A DNA stretch of 64,000 nt from an uncultured Robinsoniella sp. (GCA_900539655.1 UQCR01000003.1:1-64000); one strand, 5' to 3'; numbered from the stretch's first letter, positions 50,394-58,311 are shown. Made by a program: numbers and translations. Notes: generated from the letters alone by a model not told the origin.

Positions 50394-51806
50394 ATGTCAG
50401 AAGTAGTAAAGAAACCAATTAAAATTACCGAGACCATACTGCGTGATGCGCATCAGTCCCTGATTGCAACCAGAATGACAACAGAACAGATGCTGCCAAT
50501 CGTAGATAAATTGGATAAAGTGGGATATCATTCCGTAGAGTGCTGGGGTGGAGCAACCTTTGATGCATCTCTTCGTTTCTTAAAAGAAGATCCATGGGAA
50601 AGACTTCGTAAATTCCGTGATGGATTTAAAAACACTAAATTGCAGATGTTATTCCGTGGACAGAATATCCTGGGATACCGTCCGTATGCAGATGATGTTG
50701 TAGAGTATTTTGTTCAGAAATCTCTGTCAAATGGTATTGATATTATCCGTATCTTTGATTGTATGAATGATTTACGTAACTTAAAAGCTGCTGTTGATGC
50801 AGCTAATAAGGAAAAAGGACATGCACAGGTAGCGCTTTCCTATACACTGGGAGATGCATACACACATGAGTACTGGATCAAAATGGCTAAGAACGTAGAA
50901 GAAATGGGTGCAAACTCCATCTGTCTGAAGGATATGGCAGGTCTTTTACTTCCTTATGAAGCTACAGAACTGATCGGTAAGCTGAAAAAAGCGGTTAAGA
51001 TACCGATTCAGCTTCATACACATTATACATCAGGTGTTGCTTCTATGACTTACTTAAAAGCTGTTGAAGCAGGCATTGACGTAATTGATACCGCAATGTC
51101 ACCATTCGCGCTTGGAACATCCCAGCCAGCAACAGAAGTTATGGTTGAGACTTTCAAGGGAACACAGTATGATACTGGATTCGATCAGAAATTATTAGCA
51201 GAAATCGCTGATTACTTCAGACCAATCAGAGATGAAGCTTTAAGTTCCGGTTTATTAAATCCGAAAAACCTTGGTGTTGATATTAAGACATTGTTATATC
51301 AGGTACCGGGCGGTATGCTTTCTAACCTGACTTCTCAGCTGAAAGAACAGCATGCAGAAGACAAATATTACGATGTGCTGGCAGAAGTACCAAGAGTTCG
51401 TAAAGATCTTGGTGAGCCGCCGCTTGTAACTCCTTCTTCACAGATCGTTGGTACACAGGCTGTATTTAACGTAATCATGGGAGAACGTTACAAAATGGTT
51501 ACCAAAGAAACAAAGGCAGTTCTGTCCGGTGAATACGGCGCAACTGTTAAGCCATTCAACAAGGAAGTTCAGAAAAAGTGTATTGGTGATAAGACACCGA
51601 TTACCTGCCGTCCTGCTGACTTGCTGAAACCAGAATTAAAGACAATCGAAGCAGAGATGTCACAGTGGAAAGAACAGGATGAAGATGTTCTGACATACGC
51701 ACTGTTCCCACAGGTTGCTACCGATTTCTTCAAATACAGAGAAGCTCAGAAAACGAAAGTTGATCCGAAAACGGCTGATACGAAGAATGGGGCTTATCCG
51801 GTTTAA
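50394..51806 (+). CDS. Oxaloacetate decarboxylase alpha / transcarboxylase 5S-like carboxyltransferase
   Basis: A 470-residue TIM-barrel carboxyltransferase of the OadA/PycB type: TETILRDAHQSLIATRMTTEQM, CWGGATFDASLRFLKEDPW, MLFRGQNILGYR, CLKDMAGLL and the metal-binding QLHTHYTSGVASMTY. It handles oxaloacetate/pyruvate carboxyl groups. The C-terminal biotinyl domain of full OadA (about 590 residues) is missing, which matches the separate biotin carrier in the operon. AGGAGG precedes the ATG. A terminator follows, closing the operon. Confidence 0.92.
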   Translation: MSEVVKKPIKITETILRDAHQSLIATRMTTEQMLPIVDKLDKVGYHSVECWGGATFDASLRFLKEDPWERLRKFRDGFKNTKLQMLFRGQNILGYRPYADDVVEYFVQKSLSNGIDIIRIFDCMNDLRNLKAAVDAANKEKGHAQVALSYTLGDAYTHEYWIKMAKNVEEMGANSICLKDMAGLLLPYEATELIGKLKKAVKIPIQLHTHYTSGVASMTYLKAVEAGIDVIDTAMSPFALGTSQPATEVMVETFKGTQYDTGFDQKLLAEIADYFRPIRDEALSSGLLNPKNLGVDIKTLLYQVPGGMLSNLTSQLKEQHAEDKYYDVLAEVPRVRKDLGEPPLVTPSSQIVGTQAVFNVIMGERYKMVTKETKAVLSGEYGATVKPFNKEVQKKCIGDKTPITCRPADLLKPELKTIEAEMSQWKEQDEDVLTYALFPQVATDFFKYREAQKTKVDPKTADTKNGAYPV

Positions 51807-51818
51807 AAATGAATTATG

Positions 51819-51856
51819 AGAGGTTTGGGGAAATAAAATTCCCCAGACCTCTTTTT
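51819..51856 (+). terminator. Terminator of the decarboxylase operon
   Basis: AGAGGTTTGGGGAA pairs with TTCCCCAGACCTCT, followed by TTTT. Confidence 0.92.
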
Positions 51857-51929
51857 ACGTAATTTTTACGCAATCCTGAAAAAACCAGATAAAAATTGAA
51901 ATTTCTCTGGTTTCATGTTAATATAAATA

Positions 51930-51999
51930 TTTGAAAGAAAATTGTTTTAAATTACAAATTAAGGAATAGCACAAGCCTGCTTACGCTATTCAGGGGAAT
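51930..51999 (+). repeat. Family A two-hairpin repeat, copy A3
   Basis: TTTGAAAGAAAATTGTTTTAA (first stem degraded), then GGAATAGC...GCTATTC and CAGGGG. The AGGGG is 7 nt before the ATG of the short open frame at 52004. Confidence 0.7.
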
Positions 52000-52003
52000 A
52001 AGT

Positions 52004-52057
52004 ATGAAAATTTTAGAGAATATGAAGGAATATAAATGTTATGCCAACGACCAATGA
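52004..52057 (+). CDS. Possible 17-codon upstream ORF overlapping the RpiR-like start
   Basis: MKILENMKEYKCYANDQ, with the AGGGG of repeat A3 at good spacing. It ends 17 nt inside the next gene in another frame, so its translation would pass the start at 52041 and could couple or compete with it. No protein role is suggested. Confidence 0.3.
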   Translation: MKILENMKEYKCYANDQ

Positions 52058-52817
52058 ATTGTTAAGTCAGAGAAACCGAAAAGGAAAAAAGATAAATATA
52101 AACCCCAACGGTCCAAACCGTGTGCACCGGGCGATGAAAATGGATGCTGTTTTCAGTGATATGCCCCAGGAAGATATTCTGAAGACGATTTTAAAGTCAG
52201 ATATCAGAAATCTCCAAAAGACACTTGATGAAGCAGATGAAGCTTCCTTTGAGATGGCAGTGGAGATGATTTTAAATGCCAGGGATATCTATGTGATAGG
52301 TGTGAGAAGCTGTGAACCGCTGGCTAATTTCCTGGGATTTTATTTGAACCTGATGTTTAAAAGCGTAAAGGTAATCAGCACCAATAGTGCCAGCGAATTG
52401 TTTGAACAGATGTTTCGGATTGGAGCGGAGGATGTCATTATCGGAATCAGTTTTCCGCGCTATTCCATGCGTACTTTAAAGGCGATGGAGCTTGCGAATA
52501 ACCGCAGTGCGAAAGTGATATCCATTACTGACAACATCTATTCGCCTATGAAATTGTATGCAACCTGTAATCTGACGGCGAAAAGTGACATGGCGTCCAT
52601 TGCAGACTCCCTGACAGCGCCTATGAGCCTCATTAACGCCCTTGTAGTGTCTCTTTGTATGAAACGCCAGGGTCAGATGGCAGAGTCCCTAAAGACCCTT
52701 GAGCAGGTCTGGGAGGAGTATCAGGTTTATAACAACGATGAAATAAATTATATTGATAATCATATTGAAGTGAAATTTCCAGGCAGTGAAAAATGCCGGA
52801 AGGACGAGCAGGTATAA
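52041..52817 (+). CDS. RpiR/MurR-type SIS-domain protein lacking the N-terminal HTH
   Basis: A 258-residue protein. From about residue 40 it matches the RpiR/MurR linker and SIS domain (EDILKTILKSDIRNLQKTLDEAD, then IYVIGVRSCEPLANFLGFYLNLMF, VIIGISFPRYSMRTLKAMELA and ISITDNIYSPM). The usual 75-residue HTH_6 domain is not there: only about 35 basic residues (MPTTNELLSQRNRKGKKINI...) precede the linker. It is flanked on both sides by family A repeats (A3, A4). It may bind a sugar phosphate without binding DNA by itself, or bind through the basic tail. The start has only a weak AAGGAA site. Confidence 0.75.
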   Translation: MPTTNELLSQRNRKGKKININPNGPNRVHRAMKMDAVFSDMPQEDILKTILKSDIRNLQKTLDEADEASFEMAVEMILNARDIYVIGVRSCEPLANFLGFYLNLMFKSVKVISTNSASELFEQMFRIGAEDVIIGISFPRYSMRTLKAMELANNRSAKVISITDNIYSPMKLYATCNLTAKSDMASIADSLTAPMSLINALVVSLCMKRQGQMAESLKTLEQVWEEYQVYNNDEINYIDNHIEVKFPGSEKCRKDEQV

Positions 52818-52818
52818 G

Positions 52819-52888
52819 TCTGGAAGAAAAACGCTTTCACACTGCTGATTTTAGAATAGCACAAGCCTGATTATGCGATTCATGGGAT
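52819..52888 (+). repeat. Family A two-hairpin repeat, copy A4
   Basis: TCTGGAAGAAAAACGCTTTCA, then GAATAGCACAAGCCTGATTA...GCGATTC and ATGGG: a more diverged copy directly after the RpiR-like gene. It lies about 110 nt before the next start. Confidence 0.6.
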
Positions 52889-52997
52889 ATAGGATTTATA
52901 GAAAGTTATGATATAGAAAGGAAGCCGCAGAGTAATTCTTAATAAGGCTCTTGTGGCAGTATTGCGGGGAATCCGGCAATATACATTGGGTATAAAA

Positions 52998-54227
52998 ATG
53001 AGCAAGGTTTTGATAATAGGCGGCGGAGCAGCAGGCATGTTCGCAGCATGTGCGGCAGCTTCAAACGGTCATGAAGTACATGTATTTGAAAAAAATGAGA
53101 AGCTGGGCAAAAAGCTGTTTATCACCGGTAAGGGAAGATGCAATCTGACCAATGCCTGTGACATGGAAGAATTATTCGACAGTGTATGTACGAATAAGAA
53201 ATTCCTGTACAGTGCCTTTTATGGTTATACAAATCAGGATGTAATTCAATTCTTTGAAGACGCAGGCATGAAAACGAAAATCGAGAGGGGCAATCGGGTT
53301 TTTCCGGTTTCCGACCATTCTTCCGATGTAATTGCTGCCCTTTCCCGGAAGATGAAAACGCTTGGAGTGAAGATTTCGTTTAACACGCCGGTAAAAGAGA
53401 TCATCATAGAAGATCAGTGTTGTAAAGGCATTGTTCTGGAAGATAAAAGCAAGGTATACGGTGATGCCGTGATCGTCACCACAGGCGGATTTTCTTACCA
53501 GAGTACGGGTTCTACCGGAGACGGGTATCGATTTGCGAAAGACGCAGGGCACAAAGTGACGGATCTTTTGCCTTCCCTTGTACCTATGAATACCAAAGAA
53601 GATTTTGTGAAGCGTTTACAGGGACTTTCTCTTCGCAATGTAAGAGTAACCCTGTGTGACGGCAAAAAATGTCTATATGAGGATTTTGGAGAAATGATGT
53701 TTACTCATTTCGGCATAACCGGACCTTTAATTCTTACAGCCAGTACAGCGGTGACGAAAAAATACCGCGCCAAGGAACTGCAGCTGTTCATTGATCTGAA
53801 ACCGGCACTCTCTGAAGAGCAGCTGGACCACCGGATACTCCGGGAATTTGAAGAGGGTAAGAACAAACAATTTAAAAATGTCATAAACACCCTGTTTCCG
53901 TCTAAGCTGATTCCTGTTATGATAGATCTGTCGGAAATTTCACCGGAGAAAAAAGTCAATGAAATTTCCAGGGAAGAACGGCAGAAGTTTGTTTCCCTGA
54001 TAAAGCACCTGCCACTTACGGTAACAGGGCTGAGGGATTATAATGAAGCAATTATTACCAGAGGCGGTGTGGCTGTGAAAGAGGTCAATCCGTCCACGAT
54101 GGAGTCCAAACTGGTATCCCGTCTGTATTTTGCAGGTGAGGTTCTGGATCTGGATGCAGTGACGGGAGGATTTAACCTGCAGATCGCATGGTCAACCGCC
54201 TATGCAGCAGGACAGGCCATAGAATAG
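52998..54227 (+). CDS. NAD(P)/FAD-dependent oxidoreductase, BaiN/HI0933 family
   Basis: A 409-residue flavoprotein: Rossmann FAD motif VLIIGGGAAGMFAACAAASNG at the N terminus, GKKLFITGKGRCNLTN (family-specific), a second dinucleotide-type GGFSYQSTGSTGDGYRFA and ending GEVLDLDAVTGGFNLQIAWSTAYAAGQAIE. HI0933/YhiN-like enzymes are unassigned; BaiN in clostridia has been linked to bile acid dehydroxylation, but no bai genes are in this window, so that name should not be read as function. The start 52998 lacks a strong site; an in-frame GTG/ATG extension to 52953 has no better support. Confidence 0.85.
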   Translation: MSKVLIIGGGAAGMFAACAAASNGHEVHVFEKNEKLGKKLFITGKGRCNLTNACDMEELFDSVCTNKKFLYSAFYGYTNQDVIQFFEDAGMKTKIERGNRVFPVSDHSSDVIAALSRKMKTLGVKISFNTPVKEIIIEDQCCKGIVLEDKSKVYGDAVIVTTGGFSYQSTGSTGDGYRFAKDAGHKVTDLLPSLVPMNTKEDFVKRLQGLSLRNVRVTLCDGKKCLYEDFGEMMFTHFGITGPLILTASTAVTKKYRAKELQLFIDLKPALSEEQLDHRILREFEEGKNKQFKNVINTLFPSKLIPVMIDLSEISPEKKVNEISREERQKFVSLIKHLPLTVTGLRDYNEAIITRGGVAVKEVNPSTMESKLVSRLYFAGEVLDLDAVTGGFNLQIAWSTAYAAGQAIE

Positions 54228-54350
54228 CTGCTGGAATGCGCCAAATATCCACTGCCCGAAATTCCATATACACTCTGTGTAATATAAAAAATTTAAAGAC
54301 GAAACAAATGCGGCGATTAACCGCATTTAAATAAATAATGGAGGTTATGA

Positions 54351-55022
54351 ATGAGTTTTAATATTGCAATTGACGGACCTGCAGGAGCAGGTAAAAGTAC
54401 CATAGCAAAAAGAGTGGCGAAAGAACTCTCTTTTATCTACGTGGACACCGGAGCCATGTATCGGGCAATTGCCCTTTACCTGATCCGCAGCCAGGTATCG
54501 CCTTCGGATCAGGAGGCGCTGAAGAAAGCCTGTGAAGATATAGAAATTACGATTTCTTATGAAAAAGGTGAACAGCAGGTTATCCTGAATGGAGAAAATG
54601 TGACGGGATTAATCCGGACAGAAGAAGTGGGGAATATGGCGTCATCAGCTTCTGCTAATCCGCCGGTGCGGGAGAAGCTCTTAGACCTGCAGAGAAATCT
54701 TGCCCGGAATTCGGATGTACTGATGGATGGCAGGGATATCGGAACAAACGTGCTTCCGGATGCCCAGCTTAAGATTTACCTCACAGCGAGTTCTGCTACC
54801 CGGGCAGAGCGGCGGTATCTGGAATTACAGCAAAAAGGGGAGAACTGTGTGCTGGAAGAAATTGAACGGGACATCATTGAACGTGACCAGCGTGATATGA
54901 ACCGTGAGATTGCGCCCCTGAAACAGGCAGAAGATGCAGTGCGTATAGATTCCTCCGATATGGGAATTGACCAGGTGGTGGAGCGTATTCTTTCCCTTTA
55001 TGAAGAAAGAAAAGGCAGGTAG
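54351..55022 (+). CDS. cmk: Cytidylate kinase
   Basis: A 223-residue NMP kinase that phosphorylates CMP/dCMP. P-loop IDGPAGAGKSTIAKRVAKEL, YVDTGAMYRAIALYL, DGRDIGTNVLPDA and the lid-region RDQRDMNREIAPL identify it. GGAGG lies 7 nt before the ATG. It is followed after 3 nt by ispH and then rpsA, the standard clostridial cluster cmk-ispH-rpsA. Confidence 0.96.
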   Translation: MSFNIAIDGPAGAGKSTIAKRVAKELSFIYVDTGAMYRAIALYLIRSQVSPSDQEALKKACEDIEITISYEKGEQQVILNGENVTGLIRTEEVGNMASSASANPPVREKLLDLQRNLARNSDVLMDGRDIGTNVLPDAQLKIYLTASSATRAERRYLELQQKGENCVLEEIERDIIERDQRDMNREIAPLKQAEDAVRIDSSDMGIDQVVERILSLYEERKGR

Positions 55023-55025
55023 TTT

Positions 55026-55877
55026 ATGGAAGTAGTAGTAGCAAAAACAGCCGGATTCTGCTTTGGCGTAAAACGAGCTGTTGATAAGGTATATGAGCAG
55101 GTTGAGAAAGGTTCCGGACCAATCTGCACCTATGGTCCGATTATCCATAACGAGGAAGTAGTGAAAGACCTGGAACGTAAAGGGGTCTCTGTGCTGAACT
55201 CCGTTTCGGAACTGAAAGCTCTTAAGGAAGGCACGGTTGTAATCCGCTCTCATGGCGTGGCAAAGGAAATTTACGATATTATTGAATCCAAAGGGCTTCA
55301 TTTGGTTGACGCAACCTGCCCCTTTGTTTTAAAAATACATAATATTGTAAAAAAAGAAAGCGCCGGCGGATCTGAGATTATTATCATCGGCAATGACCAG
55401 CATCCGGAGGTAGAAGGAATCAAAGGATGGTGTCTGGGACCGGTTACCGTGATCGAATCGGCCTCTGAAGCAGAAAATTTCATGCAGAATAGCCCAAAAA
55501 GGCTCTGCATTGTGTCCCAAACGACATTTAATTACAATAAATTTAATAAATTAGTTGAAATTCTTTCTAAAAAGGGTTATGATATAATTGTTTTAAATAC
55601 GATTTGCAACGCGACTGAAGAGAGGCAGACGGAAGCGAAGGCGATTGCAAAGCGCGTAGATGGCATGATCGTCATCGGGGGCAGGCATAGTTCCAATACG
55701 CAGAAGCTATTTGAAATATGCAAAAATGAATGTGAAAATACTTACTATATACAGACACTCGTTGATTTGGATGTACATTCTTTACCATCCATGGGTTGCG
55801 TAGGTATTACCGCAGGGGCATCGACCCCAAATAATATTATTGAGGAGGTTCAAAAGAATGTCAGAAATGAGTTTTGA
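55026..55877 (+). CDS. ispH: 4-hydroxy-3-methylbut-2-enyl diphosphate reductase
   Basis: A 283-residue iron-sulfur enzyme of the MEP isoprenoid pathway (LytB/IspH). The three cluster cysteines are in TAGFCFGVKRAVDK, VDATCPFV and TICNATEERQ; the catalytic acid lies in the YGPIIHNEEVV region. Its last codons overlap the start of rpsA by 20 nt, so the two are translationally linked. In some Clostridia IspH and S1 are one fused protein; here they remain separate. Confidence 0.96.
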   Translation: MEVVVAKTAGFCFGVKRAVDKVYEQVEKGSGPICTYGPIIHNEEVVKDLERKGVSVLNSVSELKALKEGTVVIRSHGVAKEIYDIIESKGLHLVDATCPFVLKIHNIVKKESAGGSEIIIIGNDQHPEVEGIKGWCLGPVTVIESASEAENFMQNSPKRLCIVSQTTFNYNKFNKLVEILSKKGYDIIVLNTICNATEERQTEAKAIAKRVDGMIVIGGRHSSNTQKLFEICKNECENTYYIQTLVDLDVHSLPSMGCVGITAGASTPNNIIEEVQKNVRNEF

Positions 55878-56994
55878 ACAAATGCTGGAAGAATCATTTA
55901 AAACAATTCATAATGGAGAGGTAGTCGAAGGTACAATCATCGACGTCAAAGAAGATGAGATCATCTTAAATATAGGCTATAAAGCTGACGGTATCATCAC
56001 AAGAAGTGAATATACAAACGAACCGAACGTAGACCTTCGTACACTTGTTAACGTCAATGACAAAATGGAAGCCAAAGTGTTAAAAGTGAACGATGGCGAA
56101 GGTCAGGTATTACTTACTTATAAGAGATTAGCAGCAGAAAAAGGCAACAAGAAGCTGGAAGAAGCATTCAACAACCATGAAGTATTAAAAGCGCAGGTAG
56201 CTCAGGTTCTGGGCGGCGGTTTAAGTGTTGTTGTAGATGAGTCCAGAGTATTCATTCCTGCAAGTCTGGTTTCTGATACCTATGAGAAAAACCTGGGTAA
56301 ATATGAAGGACAGGAAATTGAATTCGTAATCAGCGAATTTAATCCACGCAGAAGAAGAATCATTGGAGACCGCAAGCAGTTATTAGTTGCGAAAAAAGAA
56401 GTAATGCAGAAAGAGCTCTTTGAAAGAATCCATGAAGGTGACGTTGTAGAAGGCGTGATTAAGAATGTTACAGATTTTGGAGCATTTATCGATCTTGGCG
56501 GAGCTGATGGTTTACTTCATATTTCTGAAATGTCCTGGGGCAGAGTAGAGAATCCAAAGAAAGTATTTAAAGTTGGCGAAACAATTTCTGTACTGATTAA
56601 AGAAATCAGCGGAACAAAGATCGCATTAAGCTTAAAATTTGAAAACCAGAATCCATGGCTTACAGCAGCTGAAAAGTATGCAGTAGGAAATGTAGTGGAT
56701 GGTAAAGTTGCAAGAATGACAGACTTCGGCGCATTTGTAGAATTAGAGCCGGGAGTTGATGCATTGCTTCACGTATCTCAGATCTCTCATGACCACGTAG
56801 AAAAACCTTCTGATGTATTATCTGTTGGACAGGCAATTACAGCTAAGGTAGTGGATTTCAATGAAGATGATAAGAAAATCAGCCTGAGCATGAAAGCTTT
56901 AGAAAATGCTGCTGATGTAGTATCTCAGGAAATGTATGAAGATGTAGCAGAAGATGCTGCTGAGGATATGGTTGAAGAGTCAATTACAGAATAA
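55858..56994 (+). CDS. rpsA: Ribosomal protein S1 family (30S ribosomal protein S1)
   Basis: A 378-residue protein with four S1 RNA-binding domains (about 15-85, 100-165, 185-255, 275-345); the last two have the canonical DFGAFIDLGGADGLLHISEM and DFGAFVELEPGVDALLHVSQI. This is shorter than the six-domain proteobacterial S1, as usual in Firmicutes. Start 55858 follows an excellent GAGGAGG site within ispH; an in-frame start at 55840 lies before it. It ends in an acidic tail (EDVAEDAAEDMVEESITE). Confidence 0.94.
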   Translation: MSEMSFEQMLEESFKTIHNGEVVEGTIIDVKEDEIILNIGYKADGIITRSEYTNEPNVDLRTLVNVNDKMEAKVLKVNDGEGQVLLTYKRLAAEKGNKKLEEAFNNHEVLKAQVAQVLGGGLSVVVDESRVFIPASLVSDTYEKNLGKYEGQEIEFVISEFNPRRRRIIGDRKQLLVAKKEVMQKELFERIHEGDVVEGVIKNVTDFGAFIDLGGADGLLHISEMSWGRVENPKKVFKVGETISVLIKEISGTKIALSLKFENQNPWLTAAEKYAVGNVVDGKVARMTDFGAFVELEPGVDALLHVSQISHDHVEKPSDVLSVGQAITAKVVDFNEDDKKISLSMKALENAADVVSQEMYEDVAEDAAEDMVEESITE

Positions 56995-57000
56995 TTGATG

Positions 57001-57039
57001 CAGGCATTTCCAGTACCAGATACTGGAGATGCCTGTTTA
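57001..57039 (+). terminator. Terminator of the cmk-ispH-rpsA operon
   Basis: CAGGCATTTCCAGTA (57001-57015) pairs with TACTGGAGATGCCTG (57021-57035). Only a short TTTAT follows. Confidence 0.8.
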
Positions 57040-57058
57040 TTAGATTTAGAGGACTAAG

Positions 57059-57150
57059 GCCCACATCGAAATTTGTTAAATAAACAACTAGCTTGTTAAT
57101 TATACAACTAGCTCGTTAAATAAACAACTTTCCGAAATTGGGCTTTTTTT
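57059..57150 (+). terminator. Composite terminator-like structure with internal 20-bp repeats
   Basis: GCCCA (57059-57063) pairs with TGGGC (57139-57143), partially extended by CGAAATTT/CCGAAATT, then seven T. Between them lie three tandem 20-bp units. Confidence 0.45.
57073..57130. repeat. 20-bp tandem repeat, about 3 units
   Basis: TTGTTAAATAAACAACTAGC, TTGTTAATTATACAACTAGC, TCGTTAAATAAACAACTT. Each unit has its own small palindrome TTGTT...AACAA. It lies between rpsA (plus) and the minus-strand nuclease gene. Confidence 0.85.
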
Positions 57151-57185
57151 CTGTTATTTTTCTGAAATATGTGCTATACTGTCTT

Positions 57186-57245
57186 AGAGTTCATTAAGTT
57201 TGAAAAAGTCGCACAGCTATCAAAAGCAATTTTCAAACATGCTCT
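57186..57245 (-). repeat. Family B palindromic repeat, copy B6
   Basis: Arms AGAGTTCATTAAGTTTGAAAAA (left, plus strand; about 22 nt, imperfect) and AATTTTCAAACATGCTCT (right) are inverted. On the minus strand it begins TAGAGCATG, and this TAG is the stop codon of the YprB-like gene. Confidence 0.6.
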
Positions 57246-58311
57246 AAATCAATTTTTGAATATAAGTCAGAAGATTTTCTTTATCATTAAGAAATTCCGG
57301 AGTACATTCAAAGTAAGTTACCGAGTCTGAATATTCTTCTTTAAAGGCAGGGGTATAACCCTCCGCAGCCTGGGGAAGAAAACAGCCGGATTTTTTTTGG
57401 AAGCAGGTAGCTGCTTTTGCAGGAACGCGGTAGCTTTTTTCGATAAAGGATGCCACGCTTTTGTGCATAGCGGTATCTTCAGCCGGTAAATAGTAGTAAT
57501 TTTTATAATCACGGAAGAAATATTTCAAGGTACCCTTAAACCCCAGAATCTGAATCTTACAGGTTTTATCCCGGGCTGTCATATATCCGAAATCCAGCCT
57601 GCAGGAAACTGGCTTTGGCAGGTTAGCGGGGAGGGATGCTGTAATCAGCAGGGAAAATGCATTTTCTGATTCTTCGGATACTTCAACGTGGGAGATGGTG
57701 AATCTGCCATTGATAAGATCCAGATAGGATAACAGAGGGAAAAGCCCTGGCAAGCCCTTTAGGTCATCGCTATTGTGCCAGAGCAGCTGTTCACAAAGCT
57801 GCGGATCATGGGTCTTTTGAAATTCCCGGCAAATAGGGATCAGATCACCGCCGCTTGCAGTGTCCGTGCGGTCTGTTTCCAGATATTCCTCTAAGGAGCG
57901 CTGGTTTAAATGTGCCAGTTTCAAATATTTTTTCAGTGGTTTTACTTTCAGATATATGTCAATGCTGTTCAGTTGAGCCGGCAAAAAGGCCTGATTGTGG
58001 GTTTCACATTTTGCTTTCACATAAGGAAGATCAAAACGTTCCCCATTAAAGTGGATCAGGTATACATAGTTCGCAGCAAATTGAACGAAGCTGCACAGCA
58101 GCAGAGGTTCGTCTGATTCTGTTTCAGCCAGCCATTGACGGAGTTTCCAGGAATCATGTTCATAATACATGACGCCAATAAGATACAGGCTGGAACTGCG
58201 AGGTGAGAAGCCGGTGGTTTCGATATCAAAAAACAGTACATCTGCAGGATGATAATGTTTGGCTATCAGATGAACGTTAGGAATATATACATCAGTTGTT
58301 TTTGTAATCAT
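57244..58311 (-). CDS. RNase H-like 3'-5' exonuclease-fold protein (YprB-like)
   Basis: A 355-residue protein whose N-terminal half has the DEDD-type RNase H-like fold of the YprB family: DVLFFDIETTGFSPRSSSLYLIG (DxE), LIHFNGERFDLPYVKAKC (FNG.FD), later NSIDIYLKVKPLKK and the C-terminal-side HNSDDLKGL with acidic residues. The C-terminal 160 residues are not recognised. An exonuclease or RNA-processing role is inferred from the fold. It lies on the minus strand, divergent from the CmpB-type gene at 58415, so its promoter must be in the 58312-58414 region. Confidence 0.8.
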   Translation of the reverse strand: MITKTTDVYIPNVHLIAKHYHPADVLFFDIETTGFSPRSSSLYLIGVMYYEHDSWKLRQWLAETESDEPLLLCSFVQFAANYVYLIHFNGERFDLPYVKAKCETHNQAFLPAQLNSIDIYLKVKPLKKYLKLAHLNQRSLEEYLETDRTDTASGGDLIPICREFQKTHDPQLCEQLLWHNSDDLKGLPGLFPLLSYLDLINGRFTISHVEVSEESENAFSLLITASLPANLPKPVSCRLDFGYMTARDKTCKIQILGFKGTLKYFFRDYKNYYYLPAEDTAMHKSVASFIEKSYRVPAKAATCFQKKSGCFLPQAAEGYTPAFKEEYSDSVTYFECTPEFLNDKENLLTYIQKLI

